Of a DNA stretch of 22,729 bases, positions 14,566 to 22,212 are shown piece after piece. The notes beneath the pieces were generated by a model, which was not told the DNA's origin, made no database searches, and saw only the letters and a list, made by a program, of their open reading frames with translations. Position 1 is the first letter of the stretch. Every line of letters starts with the position of its first letter. Source of the DNA: a virus; the IMG/VR virus record IMGVR_UViG_3300024415_000919, positions 1 through 22,729 of that record, one strand, 5' to 3'. A program made the translations under genes and the position numbers.

Positions 14566-14720
14566 GTTCGTTTATCTAATTATAAGGTGTCTATTTCCTG
14601 TATTTAAGCTAGATGTATATTCAGGGCTAATTGCTTGACTTGCTTTAATCATTGAATTTACTATATATTGCTTAAAACAAAGATCAACTTATCGCACAAA
14701 TAACCCTTATCTTTTTTTTG

Positions 14721-16730
14721 TTACCCAGAATTAAAAACAGCGGAGTATTTTTTATTACATTCACTAAATACATTAAACATAGGGTAATATTGATATTCTA
14801 TTGTTGACCCAGTTTCTCCATTCCTATTTTTTAATATTTTTAATTCTATTTCTCTAGGGTAAGCTTTCTTCGCTGCATCGACATCAAAATTTTTATTACC
14901 TGCTCCTTTTAACTGCAAACCTATTAGAACATCGGAACTATATTCAATAGCTCCACTTTCTTTAAAAGCATCCATGGTTATTGACTCCTTATAACTTGCA
15001 CGATTTAAGCTACTGACAACAATTACTGGAGTTTTAAAATCCCTACTTATACGTTTCAGCTCTAAAACTGCCTTATCCGTATTTTGTTTGTCCGTGGCTT
15101 TTGGATTATCTGGGGCTATTATCTGTAAGTAGTCAATTATTAGTATAGGCGTATTGCCAGTAAATTTTATGTGCTCTTCTATAAAAGACTTAATTTTTTC
15201 TACACCTATATCTCCTATTCCTTCATGTATATATAGATTCGAAGAATACGCTTTGTAGTTATCAGTAGCAGACTGTATTACTTTTTTATCTTCTTCTCTG
15301 TAGTTATCATATCTACGACCATCTAAAATACCTCTTATAGTTTTTGCATTTCTTGTGTCTATGTCATGCTCAGCACAATGTAATGACGTTTCTCTACTAA
15401 TACTCTTACCCATTAATTCATATTTGGACATTTCTAACGAACAATAAAGCACGTCTTGGCCTTGCTTCGCTAAGTGGTCTGCAATCTGTAGTATAAAAGT
15501 TGTTTTACCCAAAGAACTTATTGCTCCTATTGCATAAAGCCCCTCAAACAAGCTATTTCCTAATTTATCATCTAATTGCTCAAAGCTTGTAGAAATATAT
15601 TTTTTCCCTCGTCTAGATTGTATATAATCTTGAAAATCACTAATTGCAGAATACGCAGTAATCTTTTGGTATTCCTGCCTTGCGATCTCTTCTGCTTCTA
15701 TGCTAGCCTGTAAATTAATATCGATCTCTTCTTGTAAAGAATGTATAGCAGTAGTTGCTTTTTCTACAAAAAGTTTTTTTTCATTTTGTAAAAATTCATT
15801 TGCATCTTTATAATTATGATAAATATCTTCTGGGGTAAAATACTTAATATTTATTTTTGTTAGCTTATCTTCTAAACGTGCGCTTGCTTCTTTTCCTGCA
15901 TTGTCATTATCTAAGGCAATTACAAGAGGTGATTTAGCATTGAATTTTTGAAGAGCATTACAAAAGATATCAACATATGACGTACTACCAACGCTTACTG
16001 CATTAAATCCAAGCTCTAGAAAACTTAAAGCATCAAGTTCGCTCTCTACAACAAAACAAGGTTTATCTTCTGTGGTTGCCTCTATATTAAAGATTCTTAC
16101 CTTACCTATTTTGAGTTTTTGATTTGTTTTTACATTTATTGCTGTGTAGTGATCTATACTAGCTGGGATTATTAATCTTGGTGAGGGGTAACTAGGTTTT
16201 CCATCGCTTGTATTTTTTTGCAAGGATTGTGGCAAAGTCCATTGTTCCACATAACCTAAATTATATCGTTTAGCTGTTTCTATACTAATCCCTCTTTTTT
16301 CTAAATAATCAGCAGATAACTTTTGACTTATGTTAGAGTTAGCTTCTTGATAAAATGTACTATAGTCTATTTTTTTATCGTCAGTTTCCCGTGTGTAAAC
16401 TGGTTTACTAACGGATAATGTTTTAGCCTTTAAAGAAAGGTTGTCATTTGTGTCTTCTACAGTCAAATTTAATATTTCATAAACTTTATCAAATTTATCT
16501 TTCTCATCTGATATTCCATATTCATTGCCTACTAAGTCGAATATGTCATAGCTTGCATCACAACCAAAACATTTCACTCTATTTCTACTTGAGTCATAAC
16601 TCATACTAGGATTTTTGTCTTCATGGTCATGGCTTAAACACCTAAATGGCTTACGTGTGTTAATTCCTTTTCTCTGCAAATATTCTTGCAGCCTTGTTTT
16701 AGCAATTTCTTTTGCCTCTGATCGATTCAT
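14721..16730 (-). CDS. Bifunctional DNA primase-helicase (T7 gp4/DnaG-DnaB-like)
   Basis: The 669-aa protein combines three parts. The first is a primase zinc finger (C31, H34, C54, C57). The second is a TOPRIM domain with CFVVESELDALS (E229) and IALDNDNAGKEA (D274, D276) at about 222-300. The third is a RecA-like replicative helicase at about 380-650, with Walker A GAISSLGKT (402-410), YCSLEMS and Walker B LIIDYLQI (D533), then VIVVSSLNR and KNRNGETG near the end. This is the gp4/phage-plasmid type that both primes and unwinds at the fork, making the replicon less dependent on host DnaB and DnaG. It begins directly after origin-like region C, and its ATG is followed within a few codons by a basic helical segment (KTRLQEYLQRKG). 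Full length, no damage seen. Confidence 0.95.
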   Translation of the reverse strand: MNRSEAKEIAKTRLQEYLQRKGINTRKPFRCLSHDHEDKNPSMSYDSSRNRVKCFGCDASYDIFDLVGNEYGISDEKDKFDKVYEILNLTVEDTNDNLSLKAKTLSVSKPVYTRETDDKKIDYSTFYQEANSNISQKLSADYLEKRGISIETAKRYNLGYVEQWTLPQSLQKNTSDGKPSYPSPRLIIPASIDHYTAINVKTNQKLKIGKVRIFNIEATTEDKPCFVVESELDALSFLELGFNAVSVGSTSYVDIFCNALQKFNAKSPLVIALDNDNAGKEASARLEDKLTKINIKYFTPEDIYHNYKDANEFLQNEKKLFVEKATTAIHSLQEEIDINLQASIEAEEIARQEYQKITAYSAISDFQDYIQSRRGKKYISTSFEQLDDKLGNSLFEGLYAIGAISSLGKTTFILQIADHLAKQGQDVLYCSLEMSKYELMGKSISRETSLHCAEHDIDTRNAKTIRGILDGRRYDNYREEDKKVIQSATDNYKAYSSNLYIHEGIGDIGVEKIKSFIEEHIKFTGNTPILIIDYLQIIAPDNPKATDKQNTDKAVLELKRISRDFKTPVIVVSSLNRASYKESITMDAFKESGAIEYSSDVLIGLQLKGAGNKNFDVDAAKKAYPREIELKILKNRNGETGSTIEYQYYPMFNVFSECNKKYSAVFNSG

Positions 16731-16760
16731 AAATGATCTCCTGTTTTAAAATTAGACATT

Positions 16761-16896
16761 GCCTATAAAAGAAAATTTCTTTTTACAGGCCTATTGCTAT
16801 CATAGCAAAGCCTTTCATAGCCCCTGCGTATGAAAAGGCTCTTAAAATGTACTAAAAAGTACTAAAGCGTTTTAGCAAAAAAAATTTACACCCCTC
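16761..16896. other. Hairpin cluster of origin-like region C
   Basis: Between array C and the primase-helicase gene are four hairpins. GCCTATAAAAGAAA pairs with TTTCTTTTTACAGGC (16761-16790). TTGCTAT-C-ATAGCAA follows (16794-16808). GCCTTTCATA pairs with TATGAAAAGGC around a GCCCCTGCG loop (16810-16839). GTACT-AAAA-AGTAC comes last (16849-16862). GCTCTTAA (16838) and CCCCTC (16891) recur at matching places in region B (12578 and 12616). With the iterons this fills the gene-free stretch 16731-17090. Confidence 0.55.
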
Positions 16897-16899
16897 AAT

Positions 16900-17009
16900 A
16901 GCATATGATTACTAGGTTTTCAGCATATGAATTTGAAGCGATGTACTGAACCAACTGGGGGGCGATACTGAACCAACTGGGGGTCAATACTGAACCAACT
17001 GGGGGGTGA
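16900..17009. repeat. Iteron array C: five 22-bp units (two plus three)
   Basis: TACTGAACCAACTGGGGG occurs identically at 16944, 16966 and 16988, exactly 22 bp apart. In the same 22-bp phase, AGCATATGA occurs at 16900 and 16922, so the array seems to be five units of two types. It lies about 80 bases past the stop of the 529-aa Rep-like gene and before the hairpins that precede the primase-helicase gene. An AT-rich stretch with TATATGG and AATATTATTTAA follows at 17015-17045. Strong candidate for Rep binding sites. Confidence 0.85.
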
Positions 17010-17090
17010 TTTTCGATATATGGCGCAAATAAATATTATTTAACTTTGTTAGCATTTAAAACCTCCTTTTGCTCAATTGGTGACCCTTTT

Positions 17091-18680
17091 TTATTTTATT
17101 ACTTTCTTTTTTTTGGCAGCTTCGTCTGTTTTTTTAATTTGTTTCTTATCGAATTTAGGAATTTGTTTTAAATATTCTTGTGGCAACTCTATAATTATTT
17201 TTCTCTTTTTCCATTCTGAAAACTTTTTATTTTTTTCTATACTATACGAATCGCTTTCTGGATTATCATTTGCTATTTCTATATAATCTTGCACCGCATT
17301 ACCTTGTTTATCCTCATAGTGCCATTTGGTAATTACCCCTATATCTATCAATAGGTCTAAATCTCTTTCTATTGGCGATATAATTAATTTGCTGATGTGT
17401 TGAGACGTGTTATTTACTTTTTTGTAGCTAGGCAGTCCTGATCTTTGACATACTTCCAATAAGTTTTTGATACTTATAGAAAAAACATTATTTGGCTTCT
17501 CGTCCTTATACCGATTGAAATTAGCTTGAAAATTAATTTTCCAGCCAATTGCCCATGCATACGGGTTTTTAACTCTATTAGATGTTATAGAAAATAAATT
17601 ATTATTTATTGGCATAATATTACTTTTACTTAATAAATATCCTTTTATTCCTTCTTCATTAAATCTAAAGTACACTATGCTGTTCTCAATTTTAGCTATT
17701 GAAATCAACGGCGCACCTAAATAAGAAAACTTTCCCTTTACATCTTTTCCTTTTGTTCTTATTGACGTGTTGAGAAGATTATCGAATGACAGTACAATGG
17801 ATTCTCTTGCCTTCTTGATATTAGTTTTCCCTAATATGCTTGCTAATTCTTTCAAGGGGATTGAGATTGTTCTAGTTTCGCCATCAGTTATTTTTTGTAG
17901 CATCACTGCTAATATTTTGGATTCAGATTGAGCTAACTTTACATTACATCCATTCAGTATAATATCTAAGGATGTTTTCGGACTAGTGGCTGTGATTATT
18001 TTTGCTTTTGTTATTGGGTCTACTTCCATTTCCATTTTATCGGTTGAAGTAAGTAATAAATCAATAAAACCACTCTGCAAAATTTTTACATATTTTTGAT
18101 CTATATCATTTGTGCTTGTATTACTTTTTTTACGTTCTTCTCTCCATGCTTTTTCTGATATGATCAAAACTTCATACATAGTATCTAAAGCATCAAGAAA
18201 ATATCGCCTATGCTCTTCGCAATATTTAGCATTGGTTAGCATTTCAGTAAGAAGTTTTTTGCCATAATCTTTTTTATCAAAACCTTCTAAAATAAGATCG
18301 TTTACTTTTAGAAACCAAAAATCTACAAACTCTCCCTTATCTATTGGGATATAACTATAGCAATCACTATGTTTTTTAAAGACTGATTGAATATTTTGTA
18401 CACAATGTTTAATTGATTTTATCACTGCATCAACTTGACTAAAATAACTTTCAATTTGTTGAGGTGTAAATTTACCTTTATTCTGCTTCGGTAAGTAACA
18501 CTGCTCATATTCATGGTATAAATTTTTAATATTTTCTTGCTCTTTTTGATTTATTTGAATCTCCCTAAAATCTTCATTTTGTTTTGTTATATCAGAGAAT
18601 TTTATATTTATTACTCTGTCCTGATATTCAAATGGTCTATTTTCCCATTCTGTTTCTACACTTTTACGTTGCTTTTCCAT
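17091..18680 (-). CDS. Plasmid replication initiator-like protein with long N-terminal extension
   Basis: The 529-aa protein has a helical N-terminal region (about 1-235), then a Rep-like pair of winged helices. The first is near 240-310 (QSESKILAVMLQKITDGETRTISIPLKELASILGKTNIKKARESI) and the second near 372-450 (NPYAWAIGWKINFQANFNR, NVFSISIKNLLEVCQRSGLPSYKK). The C-terminus is very basic (KQIKKTDEAAKKKKVIK). The second winged helix parallels the 325-aa protein at 12813-13790. The start lies inside the end of the DnaA-like gene (25-nt overlap), so both initiators are probably co-translated. Array C follows its stop codon. The start codon at 18680 has only a weak GGA ribosome site, consistent with coupling. 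Confidence 0.74.
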   Translation of the reverse strand: MEKQRKSVETEWENRPFEYQDRVINIKFSDITKQNEDFREIQINQKEQENIKNLYHEYEQCYLPKQNKGKFTPQQIESYFSQVDAVIKSIKHCVQNIQSVFKKHSDCYSYIPIDKGEFVDFWFLKVNDLILEGFDKKDYGKKLLTEMLTNAKYCEEHRRYFLDALDTMYEVLIISEKAWREERKKSNTSTNDIDQKYVKILQSGFIDLLLTSTDKMEMEVDPITKAKIITATSPKTSLDIILNGCNVKLAQSESKILAVMLQKITDGETRTISIPLKELASILGKTNIKKARESIVLSFDNLLNTSIRTKGKDVKGKFSYLGAPLISIAKIENSIVYFRFNEEGIKGYLLSKSNIMPINNNLFSITSNRVKNPYAWAIGWKINFQANFNRYKDEKPNNVFSISIKNLLEVCQRSGLPSYKKVNNTSQHISKLIISPIERDLDLLIDIGVITKWHYEDKQGNAVQDYIEIANDNPESDSYSIEKNKKFSEWKKRKIIIELPQEYLKQIPKFDKKQIKKTDEAAKKKKVIK

Positions 18681-20353
18681 AATTTAATTTCCATTTTATT
18701 TATTCCAAATTTTGCTGCCACTTTACTCAAAAACGACAAATAAGTCTGCTCTATTCTATCTCTAACCATGCCACTACTTGTAGAAAGCTCAATAATGCCT
18801 TCTTTCTCAACGACGTTTAAAGGTTTTAGCCAGTGTTTATATAACTCCATGCCAAATTCTGCTACAAATTCAGTACAAATATTCCCCCATTTGCCTTTTG
18901 GGAGTTCTGGCTCTTGCTCCTTTTCTGGTTCTCTGAAATTACAATTACTAGCTATTGTCACAAACTCTAATTTATTAACTCCAGCATAGCCACCAATGCC
19001 TTTTGCATGATTCAGCAACGACTGTACTAGATTCTCACCTAAAGTAATTGGTTGATGCATTGTAACCTTCAAGACGTGTTCCTCTTTTTTAACCTCTACC
19101 ATGTTTGTGAGCAAGTCATAGGCTAGGTTGATCGGAAATTGCCCAGCTATACGAGCCTTATACTGCGTATAATCACACCTTGCATAGATTGCGGAGCTCT
19201 CAGTCTCATTGAGGTATTTTTCCTTCTCATGCAATAGTTTATCCTCCGCAGTCATACCAGCTAGAGTATAATAATTCTCTCCACCAACTTTATTCGGATC
19301 TCGTTTTTCTCGTATCAACGCTGGTATTAGGTAAGCTACAAGCCCGTTAATGTGGTAAAAAAATGCTTGCCTGCCACGCTCACTAGCTGCAATTGCTTTG
19401 GTTATCTCCTTGATCGCTTTATTGGTAAAAGCTCTACCTGAACCTGATCGTAGTTTTTCGCATATCTCGTCTGTCAAATACGGCTGTACCTCGCTTAAAC
19501 GCTTGCCTCCGCCTAGAAAACCATTACGAATGACATGGCAAGTTTTACGTTGTTTTTGCTCCTCTCGTGTTCTAGTTTTACGTTTATTTGCGGGGCGTGA
19601 TTTGACCTGTATAGGTGTAACCGTTGCGGGTGTAGGGCTTGTTGTTTCTACAATTTCTGGCTCATGAAGCGTTTCAGTTTGCTCCAGTGTTTGTGTATTA
19701 GCAGAAGAGTTTAAACTAATTCCTTTTGCTACCCCTGACGAATTTTCAACAAGTTCAGTGCTTGTATTTTTAGAATTAAAATTACTATTGGAAAAATTAG
19801 CTCTAGATCTTATTTTAATTTCATTAGAAATATTCTTATTATTTATAGATCGGGGCTTTTTTGCTGGGATGAATTCTGATTCTAATACACCTGCTTTCTT
19901 TAGTTCTTCGGTAATTGCTGGGTTTAATTTGAACACATAACAATATTCATAAAACTTGCCGTCTTTTAAATAAGCTCTTTCGTATTCTGCATGAAATAAA
20001 TTATCTAGCTGTTTTATATGCCTTTTATTCTGATCTGCTAAACAGTCAGTAATTGTATGTAAATATTTATGTGTAAGTATTACCTCTTCCTCTCCGTCAT
20101 AAGCTATTTTATTGAGGACAGTTTCGGCAATGAGAGTTGCTTTAGGGTGCAGCTTGCGTGTCTTGTCTGTTTTTTGTGTTTTTATTGCAACGCCAGCCCT
20201 TTGGAGCTTTTTTAGAACATGCCTACGATTTTTTATACGATATTTATAACTAAGGTATGTTTCTGTTTCTGGTAAGTATTTCTGAACTAGCTTTAATTTT
20301 GGTTCAGTTACTAGAGTTTCTTGCTCTTGGTTTATTTGTTGTGCGTATGCCAC
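18656..20353 (-). CDS. Rickettsia-plasmid-type replication protein with C-terminal DnaA_N domain
   Basis: The 565-aa protein starts at GTG with GAGG nine bases upstream. An N-terminal part (about 20-165) looks like a winged-helix module (TYLSYKYRIKNRRHVLKKL, LTHKYLHTITDCLADQNKRHI). A Thr/Pro-rich linker follows (about 170-265), then a conserved-looking central region. The C-terminal 78 residues (488-565) match DnaA domain I: KWGNICTEFVAEFG, YKHWLKPLNVV, IIELSTSSGMVRDRI. Domain I normally recruits DnaB, but here it is at the C-terminus and no AAA+ domain is present. DnaA-like proteins of this type are a hallmark of Rickettsia plasmids. It heads the minus-strand replication block. Confidence 0.85.
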   Translation of the reverse strand: MAYAQQINQEQETLVTEPKLKLVQKYLPETETYLSYKYRIKNRRHVLKKLQRAGVAIKTQKTDKTRKLHPKATLIAETVLNKIAYDGEEEVILTHKYLHTITDCLADQNKRHIKQLDNLFHAEYERAYLKDGKFYEYCYVFKLNPAITEELKKAGVLESEFIPAKKPRSINNKNISNEIKIRSRANFSNSNFNSKNTSTELVENSSGVAKGISLNSSANTQTLEQTETLHEPEIVETTSPTPATVTPIQVKSRPANKRKTRTREEQKQRKTCHVIRNGFLGGGKRLSEVQPYLTDEICEKLRSGSGRAFTNKAIKEITKAIAASERGRQAFFYHINGLVAYLIPALIREKRDPNKVGGENYYTLAGMTAEDKLLHEKEKYLNETESSAIYARCDYTQYKARIAGQFPINLAYDLLTNMVEVKKEEHVLKVTMHQPITLGENLVQSLLNHAKGIGGYAGVNKLEFVTIASNCNFREPEKEQEPELPKGKWGNICTEFVAEFGMELYKHWLKPLNVVEKEGIIELSTSSGMVRDRIEQTYLSFLSKVAAKFGINKMEIKLWKSNVKV

Positions 20354-20398
20354 ATCTATAGCCTCACTATATATTAATTAAACTTCATATTTTCGTCT

Positions 20399-20464
20399 AA
20401 CTAACAAATAGGTGTTGACTAATAGGCATTACTCTACTATTCTAACTATACCTACTTGTTAGTT
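20399..20464. promoter_or_regulatory. Inverted repeat and promoter-like boxes upstream of the DnaA-like gene
   Basis: AACTAACAAATAGGT (20399-20413) and ACCTACTTGTTAGTT (20450-20464) are complementary at 14 of 15 positions, separated by 36 bases. Inside lies a rightward promoter-like pair: TTGACT (20415-20420), 17 bp, TATTCT (20438-20443). The repeat is 46 bases before the GTG of the DnaA-like gene and could be its autoregulatory operator. The rightward promoter would point toward the winged-helix gene at 20745. The remaining part of the 391-base gene-free stretch up to 20744 holds the AAGGTA repeats. Confidence 0.45.
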
Positions 20465-20591
20465 TTAGTTAGTAAAAAACGGGTGGTCAGTCAGTTGCAA
20501 CAACTGGCTTGGATGTTTGAGAAAATTTGCATCTGGCGGGATTAAAAACTTTCTCCTATACTATTTATTCATAAAATACATTTACATAATG

Positions 20592-20701
20592 TTTACCTTT
20601 TTGTATTGTCTTGTACGAGTAAGGTATTTCTGCTTACCATAAGGTAGATATAATTTACGGAACATTACCTGTCAAGTATTTTTACTTGAATTTTTAAGGT
20701 A
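20592..20701. promoter_or_regulatory. Six AAGGTA half-sites around promoters of the winged-helix gene
   Basis: AAGGTA or its complement TACCTT, or close variants, occur at 20594, 20621, 20634 (complement, TTACC), 20641, 20665 (complement, TTACCT) and 20696. The pair TTACCATAAGGTA at 20634-20646 is an imperfect palindrome. TATAAT is at 20649-20654. A second promoter is possible: TTGAAT, 17 bp, TATGTT, with the last half-site (20696) in its spacer. This density just before an HTH gene suggests autoregulation by its product. Confidence 0.5.
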
Positions 20702-20744
20702 GTATTGTTATGTTGATACAAATGTAAATAGCGTTATTGTGTAA

Positions 20745-21044
20745 ATGTCTAACATCGATCATAAATTATTAATTGAAGCTCTAAATAATGTGGGATTATA
20801 TACTTCTGCAGAATCAACTATTTTACAAAAAATATTAAAAGTTGAAACAGATGGAGTAGCTTTGATTCCAGCAAAGACTTTAAAAGACGTATTAGATCTA
20901 TCTCATACAGCGATATATTCTTCTTTAAAAACTTTACAATTAAAAGGTGTTATTACAAAATCAACCGACCAGCCTCATTCTTACAAAGTTAATTTCCAAA
21001 AGCTAGAAGAAGCTATCAACCTATACAAAAAAATTAAATTATAA
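20745..21044 (+). CDS. Small winged-helix DNA-binding protein (MarR-like fold)
   Basis: The 99-aa product has the layout of a winged helix. An initial helix (MSNIDHKLLIEALNNVG) and a second helix (STILQKILKVE) come first. The HTH follows (LIPAKTLKDVLDLSHTAIYSSLKTLQLKGVI, about 40-72), then the wing ITKSTDQPHSYKVN, then a C-terminal helix (LEEAINLYKKIK). It should act as a transcription regulator. The AAGGTA repeats immediately upstream are its likely operator. No clear ribosome binding site precedes the ATG. It sits between the divergent DnaA-like gene and the recombination operon and may control either or both. Confidence 0.72.
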   Translation: MSNIDHKLLIEALNNVGLYTSAESTILQKILKVETDGVALIPAKTLKDVLDLSHTAIYSSLKTLQLKGVITKSTDQPHSYKVNFQKLEEAINLYKKIKL

Positions 21045-21074
21045 TATTATTCTGTATTTATACTGAATAAATAC

Positions 21075-21103
21075 TTGACAATATAAATTCCTTATACTAT
21101 ACT
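21075..21103 (+). promoter_or_regulatory. Near-consensus sigma-70 promoter of the recombination operon
   Basis: TTGACA (21075-21080), exactly 17 bp, then TATACT (21098-21103). This is the best promoter in the window. Transcription would begin near 21110 and give a leader of about 140 nt before the ATG at 21251. Confidence 0.8.
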
Positions 21104-21216
21104 GCCTTATAAGCAAGGCATAAAAAAACGCCTGAAGCCTTTAGAAACTTCAAACGTTTTAATATTCTTTGTGATTTGTAAAAATATTTCACCGTTCAAA
21201 ATAAAAATATTTTTAC
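21104..21216 (+). promoter_or_regulatory. Structured 5' leader of the recombination operon
   Basis: Three hairpins follow the promoter. GCCTT/AAGGC is at 21104-21119. AAAACG..GAAG/CTTC..CGTTTT is at 21125-21160, followed by an AT-rich run. GTAAAAATATTT (21178-21189) pairs perfectly with AAATATTTTTAC (21205-21216) around a 15-nt loop. The leader may act in attenuation or RNA-based regulation. It matches no riboswitch class I know. Confidence 0.45.
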
Positions 21217-21250
21217 TTTCGACATAACACATCCAATTAAGGAGGATATA

Positions 21251-21772
21251 ATGCATAATAGCAACAATTCCGCCGTAGGTAAAGTTATATTTACTGGCAC
21301 ACAGCTTGCACAAGCAAAACTACTAGGCATAACAGCCGACACTAACAATCCCAATCCGAATGAATTACAGGAGCAAATAGAAGCTGATACACAAGCTAAA
21401 ATTTCTATTATACCACGTTTTTCAGAAGCCAAAGTTCAAAATGGCGAAGTTCCCGTAGAGTTAATAAACTATATGGCTCGCAAGTCAGAAGAGCTAAATG
21501 CTGAATTTGACAAAGTAGAGCTTGAACTACTTGCCAAAGCTGACGAGTACCAAATTCCTTACAACAAAAAATGCATAAACTGGCATGATCTGGAAGACAA
21601 AATATGCAAGTTTGAAAGCATTATAGAGGAAGCTGACGAATGGCTTATAGAGTGGCATTACTTCGGCTACGACCCAATTGGCATTCAAGAAGAAATAGAA
21701 CGCAAGCAAGAGCTACAACGTGAAGGTTTAATTTTAGATAGGTTAGCTGGGGGTGGTTATTATGCATACTAA
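21251..21772 (+). CDS. Hypothetical protein, first gene of the recombination operon
   Basis: The 173-aa product is acidic and helical, rich in Glu (NELQEQIEADTQAKISII, KSEELNAEFDKVELELLAKADEYQI, IQEEIERKQELQREGLILDRLAGGGYY). The segment NYMARKSEELNAEFDKVELELLAKA could form a coiled coil. AAGGAGG five bases before the ATG is the strongest ribosome binding site in the window. I recognise no family. Position upstream of a YqaJ-type exonuclease, with overlapping reading frames in between, suggests an accessory phage-type gene. Confidence 0.8.
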   Translation: MHNSNNSAVGKVIFTGTQLAQAKLLGITADTNNPNPNELQEQIEADTQAKISIIPRFSEAKVQNGEVPVELINYMARKSEELNAEFDKVELELLAKADEYQIPYNKKCINWHDLEDKICKFESIIEEADEWLIEWHYFGYDPIGIQEEIERKQELQREGLILDRLAGGGYYAY

Positions 21773-21998
21773 AATAAATTTCACTGGCATATTTAGCCAT
21801 TATCAGCCAATTAACTTTGAGCCTTATTATGTTTTTACAAGCGATAATCAATTTCTGATCAAATGCAGAGACTACCCAGAATTAATGAGCCATTTATCCC
21901 CGCAAGACTTAGTCAATATAGAGGCTGAACTTGGCGAGAAAGCTAATTGCGGCACTCATTTAGTAAATGTTAAATTTGGGAGGCTTAGTAATGAATAG
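21762..21998 (+). CDS. Hypothetical small protein A of the recombination operon
   Basis: About 78 aa from ATG at 21762, which overlaps the end of the previous gene; a GTG three codons earlier is possible but less likely. The sequence MHTKINFTGIFSHYQPINFEPYYVFTSDNQFLIKC suggests a small beta-rich domain, and the C-terminal part is helical. GGGGGTGG precedes the ATG. The layout INFTG-F, PYYVF, NQFLIKC resembles the next small protein (IYKGYFEGL, PYYMFKLD), so the two may be distantly related. No known family. Confidence 0.7.
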   Translation: MHTKINFTGIFSHYQPINFEPYYVFTSDNQFLIKCRDYPELMSHLSPQDLVNIEAELGEKANCGTHLVNVKFGRLSNE

Positions 21999-22212
21999 TA
22001 CAGAAGAATTTATCTACAAAGGTTATTTTGAGGGTTTGAGCAAGCACGAAAGGTCAGTTCATATTCTCAAGTCAGAAAGTAATTCAACTCCTTACTACAT
22101 GTTTAAACTAGATAAAGACGTAGAAGTAGGGTCAAGGTTACTTGTTAGCTACAATCATACTTTTGCTTACAGAAAAGGTCAGTTTTTAGTTGGAGGTGTT
22201 TGTCATGAATAG
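21991..22212 (+). CDS. Hypothetical small protein B of the recombination operon
   Basis: From ATG at 21991, with GGAGG seven to eleven bases upstream, the product is 73 aa (MNSTEEFIYKGYFEGL to QFLVGGVCHE); an in-frame ATG at 21967 lacks a ribosome site. It looks beta-rich, with PYYMFKLDKDVEVGSRLLVSYN. The start overlaps the end of protein A and its stop overlaps the exonuclease start, so all these genes are translationally coupled. No known family. Confidence 0.7.
   Translation: MNSTEEFIYKGYFEGLSKHERSVHILKSESNSTPYYMFKLDKDVEVGSRLLVSYNHTFAYRKGQFLVGGVCHE

Noticed and set aside
12659-17009. Repeat arrays considered as CRISPR
   Set aside because: Units are tandem or separated by only 4-12 bases, there are no unique spacers of 25 bases or more, and no cas genes are nearby. 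Iterons fit better.
20491-20515. CAACTGG near 20500 as an extra copy of iteron C
   Set aside because: Only seven bases match the 18-bp core and there is no 22-bp phase.
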